Assembly: GCA_002337125.1 (NCBI GenBank)
Contig: DDFJ01000004.1
Coordinates: 981,889-1,045,888 of the forward strand
Length of the DNA: 64,000 bases
Reading direction: 5' to 3'
From: Chitinophagaceae bacterium UBA1931
GTDB taxonomy: Bacteria; Bacteroidota; Bacteroidia; Chitinophagales; Chitinophagaceae
The notes beneath the pieces were generated by a model. It saw only the letters and a program-made list of their open reading frames with translations. It searched no databases and was not told where the DNA came from. Positions 1 through 8,986 of this stretch are shown here, in pieces; position 1 is the first letter of the stretch; every line of letters begins with the position of its first letter. A program made the translations under genes and the position numbers.

Positions 1-51
1 CTGTTGCTATTGACTCTACACGATTGGTACGTAAGTACCTGGAAAATATTT

Positions 52-1074
52 TTATTGATAAACTCTTACATAATCAACTTCCATCGCCGCACTGGAAAAA
101 GCCGGATCAACAGTACCACCAAATGTTCCGCCCATTGCCACATTGAGTATGATGAAAAAATTCTGGTTAAATGGTAAGCTTGCAGTGTTATTGAATGTAT
201 AAAACGCCACATCATCCACCAGGAATTTTATGGTAGTTGCTGACCATTCAAGTGCATACCTGTGAAACTCAGTTGATACATTTGAAATAACAACAGTAGT
301 TCCGTCACCATTTCCACCAGAGTGACCGGGATGATGAAGTGTTCCAAAAATTCTGTTGAGATCATTTCCCTTGTGCTCCATAATATCAATTTCGCCACAA
401 GCAGGCCAACCAACTGTAGTAAGATTGCTTCCCAACATCCAGATAGCAGGCCATGTGCCGCCACCTGCAGGAAGTTTTGCTCTTACTTCAATTTTTCCAT
501 ACTTAAATGAGAATTTATCTTTTGTCAGTAACCTTGCCGAAGTGTATGAACTTCCACTGTAGCTTTCAGCTTTCAATGTAATTTTCAAAGTGCCGTTTGA
601 TACAGATGCATTATCGGTACGATTGGTATAATACTGTAATTCACTGTTGCCCCAGCCACCTGCACCAAGATCATATCCCCATTTGGAAGATGATGGTGCT
701 CCGGTTCCATCAAACTCATCCGACCATACCAATGTCAATGCAACTGTAACGGTAATATCAACAGACTTTGAAATACTTTGTCCGCCTGCGCTTTTTGCTT
801 TTACAGTAACTGTATAATTTCCTGAAGCAGGATATTTATATGTTACGGCACCTGATGCAACTGTTTGAAAAGTTCCGTTACCGAAATCGTATTCATAAGT
901 TGCTGCATTTTTTGCAGTGGCAGTAAAGCTTACGTTACCACTGTTATCTGTACTCACTATTGCATTAACAACAAGATCTGTTGGATAAACAACTGTACTT
1001 CCACCTCCACTGTTCTTTTTACAGGAAAACGATAACAGCATGAGCAACAGAACCAATACTGACAAATATTTCAT
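52..1074 (-). CDS. GH16 endo-beta-1,3-glucanase (laminarinase-like) lipoprotein with PKD domain
   Basis: A 340-residue lipoprotein: residues 1-18 form a signal ending in the lipobox LSFSC, followed by KKNSGGG. Residues about 30-112 look like one PKD/Ig fold (EYDFGNGT, VTYKYPASGNYTVTV). Residues 115-340 are a GH16 jelly roll with the catalytic signature GEIDIMEHKG (E228 nucleophile, D230, E233 acid/base). Enzymes of this type hydrolyse internal beta-1,3 (or mixed beta-1,3/1,4) glucan bonds, here probably at the cell surface. It is the last gene of the susC-susD operon starting at 8782, but a terminator hairpin separates it from the preceding gene, so its expression may be lower. Exact linkage preference cannot be read from the sequence. 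Confidence 0.93.
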   Translation of the reverse strand: MKYLSVLVLLLMLLSFSCKKNSGGGSTVVYPTDLVVNAIVSTDNSGNVSFTATAKNAATYEYDFGNGTFQTVASGAVTYKYPASGNYTVTVKAKSAGGQSISKSVDITVTVALTLVWSDEFDGTGAPSSSKWGYDLGAGGWGNSELQYYTNRTDNASVSNGTLKITLKAESYSGSSYTSARLLTKDKFSFKYGKIEVRAKLPAGGGTWPAIWMLGSNLTTVGWPACGEIDIMEHKGNDLNRIFGTLHHPGHSGGNGDGTTVVISNVSTEFHRYALEWSATTIKFLVDDVAFYTFNNTASLPFNQNFFIILNVAMGGTFGGTVDPAFSSAAMEVDYVRVYQ

Positions 1075-1095
1075 GCGATAATTTTTTTTGATTTA

Positions 1096-1127
1096 AAAAG
1101 CAACCTGCCTGCTGAGAGGCAGGTTGC
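1096..1127 (-). terminator. Intercistronic rho-independent terminator/attenuator before the GH16 gene
   Basis: An 11-bp perfect inverted repeat (GCAACCTGCCT at 1100-1110, AGGCAGGTTGC at 1117-1127) with a 6-nt loop. On the minus strand it is followed by a T-run (1096-1099). It lies between the stop of the PKD lipoprotein and the start of the GH16 gene, so it should reduce read-through into GH16 or end the main transcript. Confidence 0.8.
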
Positions 1128-1133
1128 GTTAAA

Positions 1134-2036
1134 TTATTTCGCTTTTAATTTTTGATACCATGAGTTACCATCAATACCAATGTTACGCAGGTTAACATTT
1201 GTAGCAGAGATGGATAAGATTTCATACGTTGTACCACCAGTACCAAAGTTAATAATACCATTGCCGGGTACTACAAACTGAATTTGTGTTGAAACAGCAG
1301 GAGTTGAACCTGATGTTGCATTCATAAATGCCAGTTTTTTTGCAGTGGGAGCAACAATGTTGTAGCAGTTATCGCCGCCGCTGAAACCATAGAACGCAGA
1401 TGCTGCTCCAATTGAAAATGACTGACCTTTGTTGTCAACTGTCATGAGTATGTTACCCGATCCATCTTTTGTGAATGTGATTTCATCATCGTATGCACAA
1501 GCTTCTCTTGAATTAGGGCCTGCAGCATACCAAATTGGGCCAAATGCATCAGCAGGGCCAACACCAAAGTGACCAGCTGATTCTTTATCTGTAATCCATG
1601 TTTTAGATGAACCGTTTGTTAAGTACTGAACAATATCAGCAGGAATAGTAAATGCAACAAATACTTTCACCTTTTTGGTAATGGTAGATGTTGAACCACC
1701 TGTACCAACTGCATTAACAGTAATAACATATTCAAACGTTCCGGGATTAGTGTACTTATGTGTTACAGCACCAGAAGGAACCATTTGTGTATTACCATCG
1801 CCAAAATCAATTTTATAAGTAATGGCATTGGTAGCTGCAGTAGCAATGGTTACAGCACCTGTACCATTACCATCGGGATTAGAAGCATCGGTACCAACTA
1901 CTGTTGTAGCAAGTGTAAGATCAGTTGGCGATTTAATATCACCAAACTTGTAATCTGTTTTCTGGCAGCCGCTGAACCAAACCACTAAGGCAATTGCAGC
2001 AACTGAACTGAACAATTTAAATTTATGTGTAATCAT
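1134..2036 (-). CDS. PKD-domain lipoprotein, SusE/F-position surface glycan-binding candidate
   Basis: About 300 residues, starting here with MITHKFKLF. An upstream ATG at 2054 is in frame and overlaps the previous stop, but the ATG at 2036 gives a proper lipoprotein signal (lipobox WFSGC). Its leader, TTAAAACAAA then ATT, also matches the one before the preceding gene. Residues roughly 40-130 form a PKD/Ig-like fold (KIDFGDGN, VTHKYTNPGTFEYVITV). The C-terminal part (about 140-300) is a beta-rich module I do not recognise, possibly carbohydrate-binding. No catalytic motif is visible. The position after SusC, SusD and a multi-CBM lipoprotein suggests a surface glycan-binding protein. Confidence 0.75.
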   Translation of the reverse strand: MITHKFKLFSSVAAIALVVWFSGCQKTDYKFGDIKSPTDLTLATTVVGTDASNPDGNGTGAVTIATAATNAITYKIDFGDGNTQMVPSGAVTHKYTNPGTFEYVITVNAVGTGGSTSTITKKVKVFVAFTIPADIVQYLTNGSSKTWITDKESAGHFGVGPADAFGPIWYAAGPNSREACAYDDEITFTKDGSGNILMTVDNKGQSFSIGAASAFYGFSGGDNCYNIVAPTAKKLAFMNATSGSTPAVSTQIQFVVPGNGIINFGTGGTTYEILSISATNVNLRNIGIDGNSWYQKLKAK

Positions 2037-2053
2037 AATTTTTGTTTTAAGCA

Positions 2054-4108
2054 TTAGTTAAGTCTGATATCATCAAAGTACCAGGTAAAGTTTGCTGAAC
2101 CATCTCCAGCAGTACCATTATCAAAAATGAGAACAACTTTCTGGTAAGTATTTGCTGTATTAATTGCTGTGTAATCAAATGTCAGATCTTCCCATCCATT
2201 GGCAACAGTTGTTGTTACTTCTTTTTCATAACTCTTTGTTGCATCAGTAAGATTTTCAACCTTCAGTAACACTTTAGTACCAACCCTTGGAGAATACACT
2301 TTCATTTTAAAGGTTTTGCTTGCAGAAAAATCAATCGGGTTATCGAGTGTGATATAACTGCCACCCCATGTTTGTCCTGCACCTTTCACCATCTTCGCAA
2401 CTTTTGCACTGGTGTTAATGCCTGTTGAACTTGGATTGCTTACAACAGTTACTGCACCACCATCAAAATTGGTAAATGCATAATTCAAAGTGGTTGATTC
2501 AAAGTTCAACGGGATGCCTAACACATCAGCTGTACTTACAAGCCTGATATCATCAAAGTACCAGGTAAAGTTGGCTGAGCCATCACCCATTGTACCGTTA
2601 TCAAAAATCAGAACAATATGATCGTATGTATTGGCAGTATTTACTGCTGTATAATCAAACACTAAATCTTCCCAACCATTAGCAACAGTTGTTGTTACTT
2701 CTTTTTCATAATTGAGTGCGGAGTTTGCACCGTTCTCAACTTTCAGTAATACTTTGGCGCCAACTCTTGGTGAATAAACTTTCATGCGGAAATATTTTCC
2801 TGCAGAGAAGTTAATAGGACCAGCAAGGCCAATCCAGCTACCACCCCATGTTTGTCCTGCATTCTTCACCATCTTACCAACTTTTGTACTGGTGTTGATA
2901 CCTGTTGATTGCGGGTTGCTCACTACAGTTGCATTACCACCATCAAAGTTGGTAAATGAATATGTAAGTGATGTTGATTCAAAATCAAGAGGCAGTGTTA
3001 ATGTTGGAGGCAATGTGTTGGTTAAGCGGATATCATCAAAATACCAGGTATAGTTGGCAGAACCATCGCCCATTGTGCCATTGTCGAAAATAAGTACAAT
3101 GTGATGATAACTGTTAGAAGTATTAACCGCTGTATAATCAAACACAAGGTTTTCCCATGCATTAGCAACAGTTGTTGTTACTTCTTTTTCATAGTTGAGT
3201 GCACTGTTGGAAGCATTCTCAATTTTCAGCAGCACTTTGGCGCCTACTCTTGGAGAATATACTTTCATTACAAAATATTTACCAGCAGAAAAATCAACAG
3301 GGCTGCTTAATCCAATCCAGCTTCCACCCCAGGTTTGTCCTGCATTCTTCACCATCTTACCAACTTTTGCACTGGTATTAATTCCAGTAGAACTTGGATT
3401 GTTTACAACTGTTACTGCACCACCATCAAAATTGGTGAATGTGTAATTCAATGTTGAAGATTCAAATGTAATGGGCAGTAACAACGGGTCAACAATTGTA
3501 ATTGTTTTTGTTACTTCTGTTGTTGCAGCACCACCACTTAATGCAACCACTTTAACAGAATAAGTTCCTGTTGCAGTATAAGTATGACTTACAGTTTCGC
3601 CTTCAAGGAACGACTTTGGAATTTCATTGGCAACATCACCAAAATAAACTTTAAAGAAAGTTTCATAAGTAGCCTTTGCAGAAACATTTACTTTGAAATT
3701 ATTAGAAGCATCAATTGTTGCTGTCACTTCAAGATTTTCAGGAGCCCTGAACGAAACGGTTAATTTTTGAGTTGCTTCAGTTGTTGCACCACCTAAACCA
3801 TGTGCAACAATTTTTACATTGTAAACACCTTCAGCATACGTATGTTTTGTATTGCCGCCGGGTGAAACGCTTGCAGGAGTTGTTGTTGCATCACCATAAT
3901 AAATATCGTAGGACGATGCGCCTTCACCATTGGGAGTAATGGTAACAAGACCTGTATTATCCTGTGTAATTTCAAAGAATGCAGACAACTTGGATGGTGC
4001 CGGTGCATTTTTTGCAAAGTCAACATCGTTGTAATCTTTTACACATCCTGTAATGGTTAACAGCAGGAATGCAGTGAAAAAAGAATATTTAAAGAAATTC
4101 ATAATCAT
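2054..4108 (-). CDS. Surface lipoprotein with PKD-like domains and three tandem carbohydrate-binding modules
   Basis: A 684-residue lipoprotein (lipobox TITGC, then VKDYNDVD, an acidic start typical of surface export in Bacteroidota). Residues about 40-120 and 122-207 are two PKD/Ig-like folds. Residues 211-362, 372-523 and 532-684 are three close copies of one beta-sandwich module, each starting like FES.TL.Y.FTNFDGG and ending YFDDIRL. The pattern resembles galactose-binding-like CBMs. The ATG at 4102 is an alternative start with a better leader. It directly follows SusD, the usual place for a surface glycan-binding protein. Three binding modules should give avidity for a polymer; the ligand is probably a beta-glucan by context. 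Confidence 0.85.
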   Translation of the reverse strand: MIMNFFKYSFFTAFLLLTITGCVKDYNDVDFAKNAPAPSKLSAFFEITQDNTGLVTITPNGEGASSYDIYYGDATTTPASVSPGGNTKHTYAEGVYNVKIVAHGLGGATTEATQKLTVSFRAPENLEVTATIDASNNFKVNVSAKATYETFFKVYFGDVANEIPKSFLEGETVSHTYTATGTYSVKVVALSGGAATTEVTKTITIVDPLLLPITFESSTLNYTFTNFDGGAVTVVNNPSSTGINTSAKVGKMVKNAGQTWGGSWIGLSSPVDFSAGKYFVMKVYSPRVGAKVLLKIENASNSALNYEKEVTTTVANAWENLVFDYTAVNTSNSYHHIVLIFDNGTMGDGSANYTWYFDDIRLTNTLPPTLTLPLDFESTSLTYSFTNFDGGNATVVSNPQSTGINTSTKVGKMVKNAGQTWGGSWIGLAGPINFSAGKYFRMKVYSPRVGAKVLLKVENGANSALNYEKEVTTTVANGWEDLVFDYTAVNTANTYDHIVLIFDNGTMGDGSANFTWYFDDIRLVSTADVLGIPLNFESTTLNYAFTNFDGGAVTVVSNPSSTGINTSAKVAKMVKGAGQTWGGSYITLDNPIDFSASKTFKMKVYSPRVGTKVLLKVENLTDATKSYEKEVTTTVANGWEDLTFDYTAINTANTYQKVVLIFDNGTAGDGSANFTWYFDDIRLN
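2057..3478 (-). repeat. Three tandem copies of a ~455-bp CBM-encoding unit
   Basis: Within the lipoprotein gene, units at 3023-3478, 2540-2995 and 2057-2515 are recognisably the same DNA. Stretches such as the segment coding for TWYFDDIRL and for NYEKEVTTTVAN are nearly base-identical in all three. This indicates recent intragenic duplication or gene conversion. Confidence 0.85.
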
Positions 4109-4127
4109 TTGTTTTAATGGTCAGAAA

Positions 4128-5639
4128 TTAATAACCGGGATTTTGGGTTAAGCCTGATATTTCAACTTCCTGTTGAGGAATTGGAAATACTTCATGTTTA
4201 CCTGTTACAAATCCTGTTATTTTCGAAGCAGCCTGTCCTGTACGTACAAGATCAAAGAAACGATCGCCTTCCATTCCAAGTTCCAGTCTTCTTTCATCCC
4301 AGATAGCTTGTTTCAACGTTGCACCTGTTGATGTAATGTTGTGCAGGTTATCGCCAAATGCACGCTGACGTACAAGGTTCAGATATTGCTGAGCTTTTGT
4401 ATCGTTTGGTGTAGTTGAGCGGTTGTAAGCTTCTGCTGCCATGAGTAATACTTCAGCATAACGGATGATGCGGAAATTATTCAGGTAGTTCAACTCAATC
4501 TGACCGGATGTTTGTCCTTTTCTTGGTAAATACTTCTGGTTATACAAACCTGTATTTTTATAAGGAGCCACCTGGTAAGTAATGTTGAAAGATGGATTTG
4601 CTGTTTTGTACGCTTCAATATTTAAACAGGTAACATCTTTCCTTTTATCACCTGCTGTATAAGCAGATGCTAAATTTTGTGTGGGAAGATTGGTACTCCA
4701 TCCTGCAGCATAAGGCATAGCAGCACTACCGTTTAAACCACGGATGCCGCATTGCTGTACAGCATAGTTTCCTTGTCCCCTGTTATATCCACCCCAGTTA
4801 TAATAAGGTGAAGTGTTGGAATACTGAATTTCAAAAACAGATTCAGGACCATTTTCACCAGCTAATAAAAAGATAGAACCAAAATCAGACACCAATGAAA
4901 ATGCATTAGATGTAATAATGCTTTCAAGAAGTGGTGCAGCGAGGTCAAATTTATTTTCATACAAATAAACTTTTCCTAACAAAGCCTGTGCTGCATATTT
5001 TGTAATACGTCCTTTCTGTACCTGAACAGCAGGTAATACAGCAATTGCATTTGTAAGATCAAGTTCAATTTGTTTGTACACATCAGCTTTGGGTGAACGT
5101 TGAAGTGATTTTGAATCGCTTAAACTTAAACGTCTGTCGGTGAACAAAGGAACATCGCCAAACATTTTTACCAAAGTGAAATAGTAGTATGCACGGATAA
5201 AATAAACTTCACCATAAAGTGCATCTTTACCTGCAAAATCAACTGTTTTACCGGCAAGATTTTTTTCTTTATACTGAATTAAATAATTAGCCCTGTTTAC
5301 ACCTTCGTAAGCTGATAACCAGATTTCGGATAAAGCTGAGTTAACAGGTGTATGTGTGTAATCATCAATTTGCTGAAGAGCCAGAACGTCTGATGCGTTT
5401 TCGCCACCACTTACAGCGTTATCAGATGCAATATCACCAATAGGAACAACCTGGTTAATCCATTGCAACGGGCTGTACACACTCACAGCCATCGTCCTGT
5501 AATCACTTTCAGATTGCAGGTAATCGAGTTCAGTGATTTTGAAATCTTCATGCGGATTATAATCAACCCACTTTTTGCAGGAAGAAAGAATTACAATCAG
5601 CACAAACAAACTCAACACTTTTATATGAATAGTCTTCAT
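4128..5639 (-). CDS. SusD/RagB-type outer-membrane glycan-binding lipoprotein (pair of SusC at 5663)
   Basis: 503 residues with a lipoprotein signal (lipobox ILSSC, then KKWVDYNPHEDF). The N-terminal SusD-like region carries the helical segment YFIRAYYYFTLVKMFGDVPL. The C-terminal RagB/SusD region has IIRYAEVLLMAAEAYNR and WDERRLELGMEGDRFFDLVRTG, both hallmarks of the family. SusD proteins cap the SusC channel at the cell surface and capture oligosaccharides. It lies 23 bp after susC and is followed 19 bp later by the triple-CBM lipoprotein, giving a classical susC-susD-surface-protein order. Glycan specificity cannot be inferred from the sequence alone. Confidence 0.95.
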   Translation of the reverse strand: MKTIHIKVLSLFVLIVILSSCKKWVDYNPHEDFKITELDYLQSESDYRTMAVSVYSPLQWINQVVPIGDIASDNAVSGGENASDVLALQQIDDYTHTPVNSALSEIWLSAYEGVNRANYLIQYKEKNLAGKTVDFAGKDALYGEVYFIRAYYYFTLVKMFGDVPLFTDRRLSLSDSKSLQRSPKADVYKQIELDLTNAIAVLPAVQVQKGRITKYAAQALLGKVYLYENKFDLAAPLLESIITSNAFSLVSDFGSIFLLAGENGPESVFEIQYSNTSPYYNWGGYNRGQGNYAVQQCGIRGLNGSAAMPYAAGWSTNLPTQNLASAYTAGDKRKDVTCLNIEAYKTANPSFNITYQVAPYKNTGLYNQKYLPRKGQTSGQIELNYLNNFRIIRYAEVLLMAAEAYNRSTTPNDTKAQQYLNLVRQRAFGDNLHNITSTGATLKQAIWDERRLELGMEGDRFFDLVRTGQAASKITGFVTGKHEVFPIPQQEVEISGLTQNPGY

Positions 5640-5662
5640 TGTAATATTTTTTTGATGAACAA

Positions 5663-8600
5663 TTAAAGTTTGATGTCAAGTCCTACTGAATACACTCTTG
5701 ATTGCGGATAAGCACCACGATCAACTCCTGTTTCAAGAATACCTCCTGAAATTTCAGGATCAAAGCCAGTGTATTTAGTAAATGTGAATGCATTCTTAAC
5801 CTGTACATAAATACGCAGATGGTTGAATGTATTTTTCAAAGCCTTTGCAGGAATGGTATAACCCAGCTGCAGGTTTTTGATTTTTACATACGATCCATCT
5901 TCCACATACCTGTCTGATACACGGATATTGCTGTTGGCATCAGTAAATGAGTAACGTGGAGTACGTGCATCATTAGTTGTGCCTGCACCAGTCCATCTGC
6001 CTAACACATCCCTGAATTTGTTAGTGTAGTTGGCATTACGTTCATAAGCCCTGTACACTTCATTACCAACAGAAGCATAAGTAAATGCAGTGAAATCAAA
6101 ATTTTTGTATTCAAGATTCAGGCTCCATCCCAATGTAAAATCAGGGAACGGATCGCCGATCTTTGTTTTATCAGAAGCATTGATCACACCATCACCATTT
6201 ACATCCACAAAACGGATATCGCCAGGCTGTGCTCCTGTTTGTGTTGGAGCTTTTGAAATTTCTTCATAGTTCTGGAACAAACCGTTTGTTTTATATCCGT
6301 AGAAATAACCGGGAGTCTGTCCTTTTTCAAATACAGTTACTGTTTGTGACTGTCCGTTGAAATAAGAACCACCAAGAATTTTTGCAGTACCATCACTGTT
6401 TGTTGCTGTTACTTTATTTTTTGATGTAGTGAATGTAACTGATGTGTTCAAACGGAAAGCTTTTCCGATTGTTTCAGTGTATCCAACTGTAACATCAACA
6501 CCCTTGCTTTCTGTTGAACCAATATTAGCTGTTGGGATAGGTACAGTACCGAGGTACAAAGAAGCTGATGGAGTGAACAACAAACCATCTACATTCTTAA
6601 TAAAGTAATCAGCAGAAATGTTGATTTTCTTTTTGAGTAATGTAAGATCAAAACCACCGTTTATCTGTACTTGTTTTTCCCATTTCAGTGCATTGTTTGC
6701 AGCTGATGCAACTGTTGAACCAGGATAAAATACTTCGCCAAAACTATAACCATTGCTGTTGGCTGTAGAACCATAACTTGGACCACCGGTTACAATACCA
6801 ACAAACTGTGGATTAACATTTTCGTTACCAATTGTTCCGTAGCTGGCACGTACTTTCAGGTAATCAATTAGGTTTGAATGGAAGAAGTCTTCGTTTGTAG
6901 CCACCCAGCCTGCTGATCCTGAATAGAAGTTTGCAAACTTATTATCAATACCAAAAGCATAAGAACCATCACGGCGTGCAGTAAATGATGCAAGATATTT
7001 TGCTTTATAATCGTAGTTAACACGACCGAAGTAAGACAGGTTTCTCCTGAAATACTGGTAATAACCTCCGGATAAAGCATTTGTGTTAGTTGCAATATTA
7101 GTACCGGTAGCTGCAGTAAAATCAGCAAATTCCCAGGAGTTGAAAGGAACATCCTGCCTGGATGCATTGGCAGCATTACCAGAAGTTTTTGCTAATGAAA
7201 AACCAAGAACTGCTTCAAAACTATGATCATTGGCAACTGTAAAGTTGTAGTTACCATATGTTTCCCAAGTGTAATTGAAGTTGCTTGTTTTTTCGTGGTA
7301 AACACTGTTATGCTTTTCAAGAACAGTTGAACCATCAGCATTCATTGTGTTTTCAACGTTGAGCGGACCGTAGAATACCAGCGGAGTGAATGATTTGTAA
7401 TTACCATCATATTTTGTATAACCAAAACGTGTGGTAAGTTTCAGGTTCTTGATTACATCATACTGAAACTCGAACTTACCATACAACTTGCTGCCATTAT
7501 TCTTATTATAAGTATTGTCAAGCTTGGTCAATGGGTTGAAAATTTCTGATAACAACAGGTTGCTGTAACCATATTTTCCAACTGTGTTTGGAACAGTGTT
7601 GTAAACAGGAACTGTAGGATCAAAGTTCAACGCACTGCCGAGAATGCTGTTGAATGAGTTTTCCTGAACTCCTTTTGAATCAAGTAAAACACCTGTAGTG
7701 TTTAAAATGAATTTCAGTTTGGGAGTAAGTGTAAAGTTGAGGTTGGCTGTGAAGTTGCCACGGTCGAATCTTGATTTGTCGTTACCACCAACAATACCAC
7801 CCTGGTTCATATAACCGGCAGAAAGGAAATAAGAAACCTTGTCGCTTCCGCCTCTTGCAGAAATGTTGTGTGCCTGCAGGGGAGCCTGCTTAAACACTTC
7901 ATTTTGCCAGTTTGTACCAACACCCATTGTTGAAAGGTTGGGGAAGATAATATTACCACCGGCAGTTACACTTCCTTCATTAATAATAGCTGCATATTCA
8001 GTAGCATTGAGCACACCAATTGTGTTCATTACCTGCTGTACACCATAATTACTATTGATGGAAATTTCAGCTTTTTGATTTTTGCGGCCGGATTTAGTTG
8101 TTACTACAATTACACCATTACCACCTTTTACACCATAAATAGCAGTTGCAGCCGCATCTTTTAATACGTTGATTGATTCAATATCAGATGCATTGATGGA
8201 ATTAAAATCGGTGAGTGTTTGAGGTACACCATCTATAATTACCACAGGATCGGTACCGGAAAATGAAGGAATACCCCTGATTAATACAGTTGGTTTTGAA
8301 CCGGGCGAACCGCTTTGAATAACGTTTACACCTGAAGCTCTTCCCTGGAGTGCTTCTTCTGTACGAACCGCATTTACTTTTTCGATATCGGCACTTTTAA
8401 TAACTGAAATAGCACCGGAAACCTTGGTTATTTTTTGGGTACCATACCCTACAACCACTACTTCATTCAGGGTAACCGAAGCACTTTCTTCGAGAAGTAT
8501 CTCAACTACTCCGGATTTTGTTACCGGCAGCCTGAGATCTTTCATACCGGTATAAGTGATTAAAAGAACATTTCCTTTTTGAGCGCTGACGGTGAATTTT

Positions 8601-8782
8601 CCGTCCTTATCGGTCATTACCGATGTAGAAGTGCCTTCAATTGAAACGGTAGCTCCAACTAAAGCTTCTCCTGTTGCCTTATTCTTAACCGTACCACTAA
8701 CAGAAAAACTCTGGGCGATAGCCTGGTTTGAAAAAGCTAAGAAGAGAATGCTCCAGCACAATAATGTGATTTTTAACTTCAT
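5663..8782 (-). CDS. SusC/RagA-type TonB-dependent oligosaccharide transporter (no STN domain)
   Basis: 1039 residues with a Sec signal (ending NQAIAQ). A carboxypeptidase-D regulatory-like domain spans about 25-105 (VSGTVKNKATGEALVGATV). It is followed by NEVVVVGYGTQK, the typical SusC linker, then the plug (about 113-232, with RASGVNVIQSG and DPVVIIDGVPQ) and the outer-membrane barrel to the C terminus. It lacks the STN signalling domain found in the other two SusCs of this window, which fits its control by the divergent LuxR-type sensor instead of a sigma/anti-sigma pair. It is the first gene of the 8782-52 operon and imports the oligosaccharides bound by its SusD. Confidence 0.95.
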   Translation of the reverse strand: MKLKITLLCWSILFLAFSNQAIAQSFSVSGTVKNKATGEALVGATVSIEGTSTSVMTDKDGKFTVSAQKGNVLLITYTGMKDLRLPVTKSGVVEILLEESASVTLNEVVVVGYGTQKITKVSGAISVIKSADIEKVNAVRTEEALQGRASGVNVIQSGSPGSKPTVLIRGIPSFSGTDPVVIIDGVPQTLTDFNSINASDIESINVLKDAAATAIYGVKGGNGVIVVTTKSGRKNQKAEISINSNYGVQQVMNTIGVLNATEYAAIINEGSVTAGGNIIFPNLSTMGVGTNWQNEVFKQAPLQAHNISARGGSDKVSYFLSAGYMNQGGIVGGNDKSRFDRGNFTANLNFTLTPKLKFILNTTGVLLDSKGVQENSFNSILGSALNFDPTVPVYNTVPNTVGKYGYSNLLLSEIFNPLTKLDNTYNKNNGSKLYGKFEFQYDVIKNLKLTTRFGYTKYDGNYKSFTPLVFYGPLNVENTMNADGSTVLEKHNSVYHEKTSNFNYTWETYGNYNFTVANDHSFEAVLGFSLAKTSGNAANASRQDVPFNSWEFADFTAATGTNIATNTNALSGGYYQYFRRNLSYFGRVNYDYKAKYLASFTARRDGSYAFGIDNKFANFYSGSAGWVATNEDFFHSNLIDYLKVRASYGTIGNENVNPQFVGIVTGGPSYGSTANSNGYSFGEVFYPGSTVASAANNALKWEKQVQINGGFDLTLLKKKINISADYFIKNVDGLLFTPSASLYLGTVPIPTANIGSTESKGVDVTVGYTETIGKAFRLNTSVTFTTSKNKVTATNSDGTAKILGGSYFNGQSQTVTVFEKGQTPGYFYGYKTNGLFQNYEEISKAPTQTGAQPGDIRFVDVNGDGVINASDKTKIGDPFPDFTLGWSLNLEYKNFDFTAFTYASVGNEVYRAYERNANYTNKFRDVLGRWTGAGTTNDARTPRYSFTDANSNIRVSDRYVEDGSYVKIKNLQLGYTIPAKALKNTFNHLRIYVQVKNAFTFTKYTGFDPEISGGILETGVDRGAYPQSRVYSVGLDIKL

Positions 8783-8837
8783 AAAGCAATCATTTTGGTG
8801 AGAGAAATGGAGGTTTGAAACCTTAAAATTTGAAGAT

Positions 8838-8845
8838 TAAAATTA
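8838..8845 (-). promoter_or_regulatory. Possible Bacteroidota -7 element for the susC operon
   Basis: On the minus strand the octamer TAATTTTA resembles the Bacteroidota -7 consensus TAnnTTTG with one mismatch. It would give a 5' leader of roughly 50 nt before susC. The first CTACATCA copy (8856-8863) lies just upstream, where an activator could touch the polymerase. No convincing -33 element is seen. Confidence 0.3.
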
Positions 8846-8949
8846 TTCATTACCCCTACATCAATGAAATAAAAAGCCACTTCATTACTACATCAGTATT
8901 CTTAAACGCTTGATTTTAACCACTTTTACACTACATCATTACTACATCA
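8845..8949. promoter_or_regulatory. Operator array: four phased CTACATCA repeats in the divergent regulator/susC promoter
   Basis: The octamer CTACATCA occurs at 8856-8863, 8888-8895, 8931-8938 and 8942-8949. The start-to-start distances are 32, 43 and 11 bp, all close to whole helical turns. Copies 3 and 4 form a direct repeat of 11-bp period. Eleven bp before copy 2 is a 6/8 match (CCACTTCA, 8877-8884), and before copy 1 a weaker 5/8 match (8845-8852), so the array can be read as three tandem pairs. It lies in the 204-bp region between susC (8782) and the LuxR-type regulator (8987), the expected place for that regulator's binding sites. Confidence 0.65.
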
Positions 8950-8986
8950 GCAAAAAAAGATTACATTCACTAACTATTTTTGCCAT

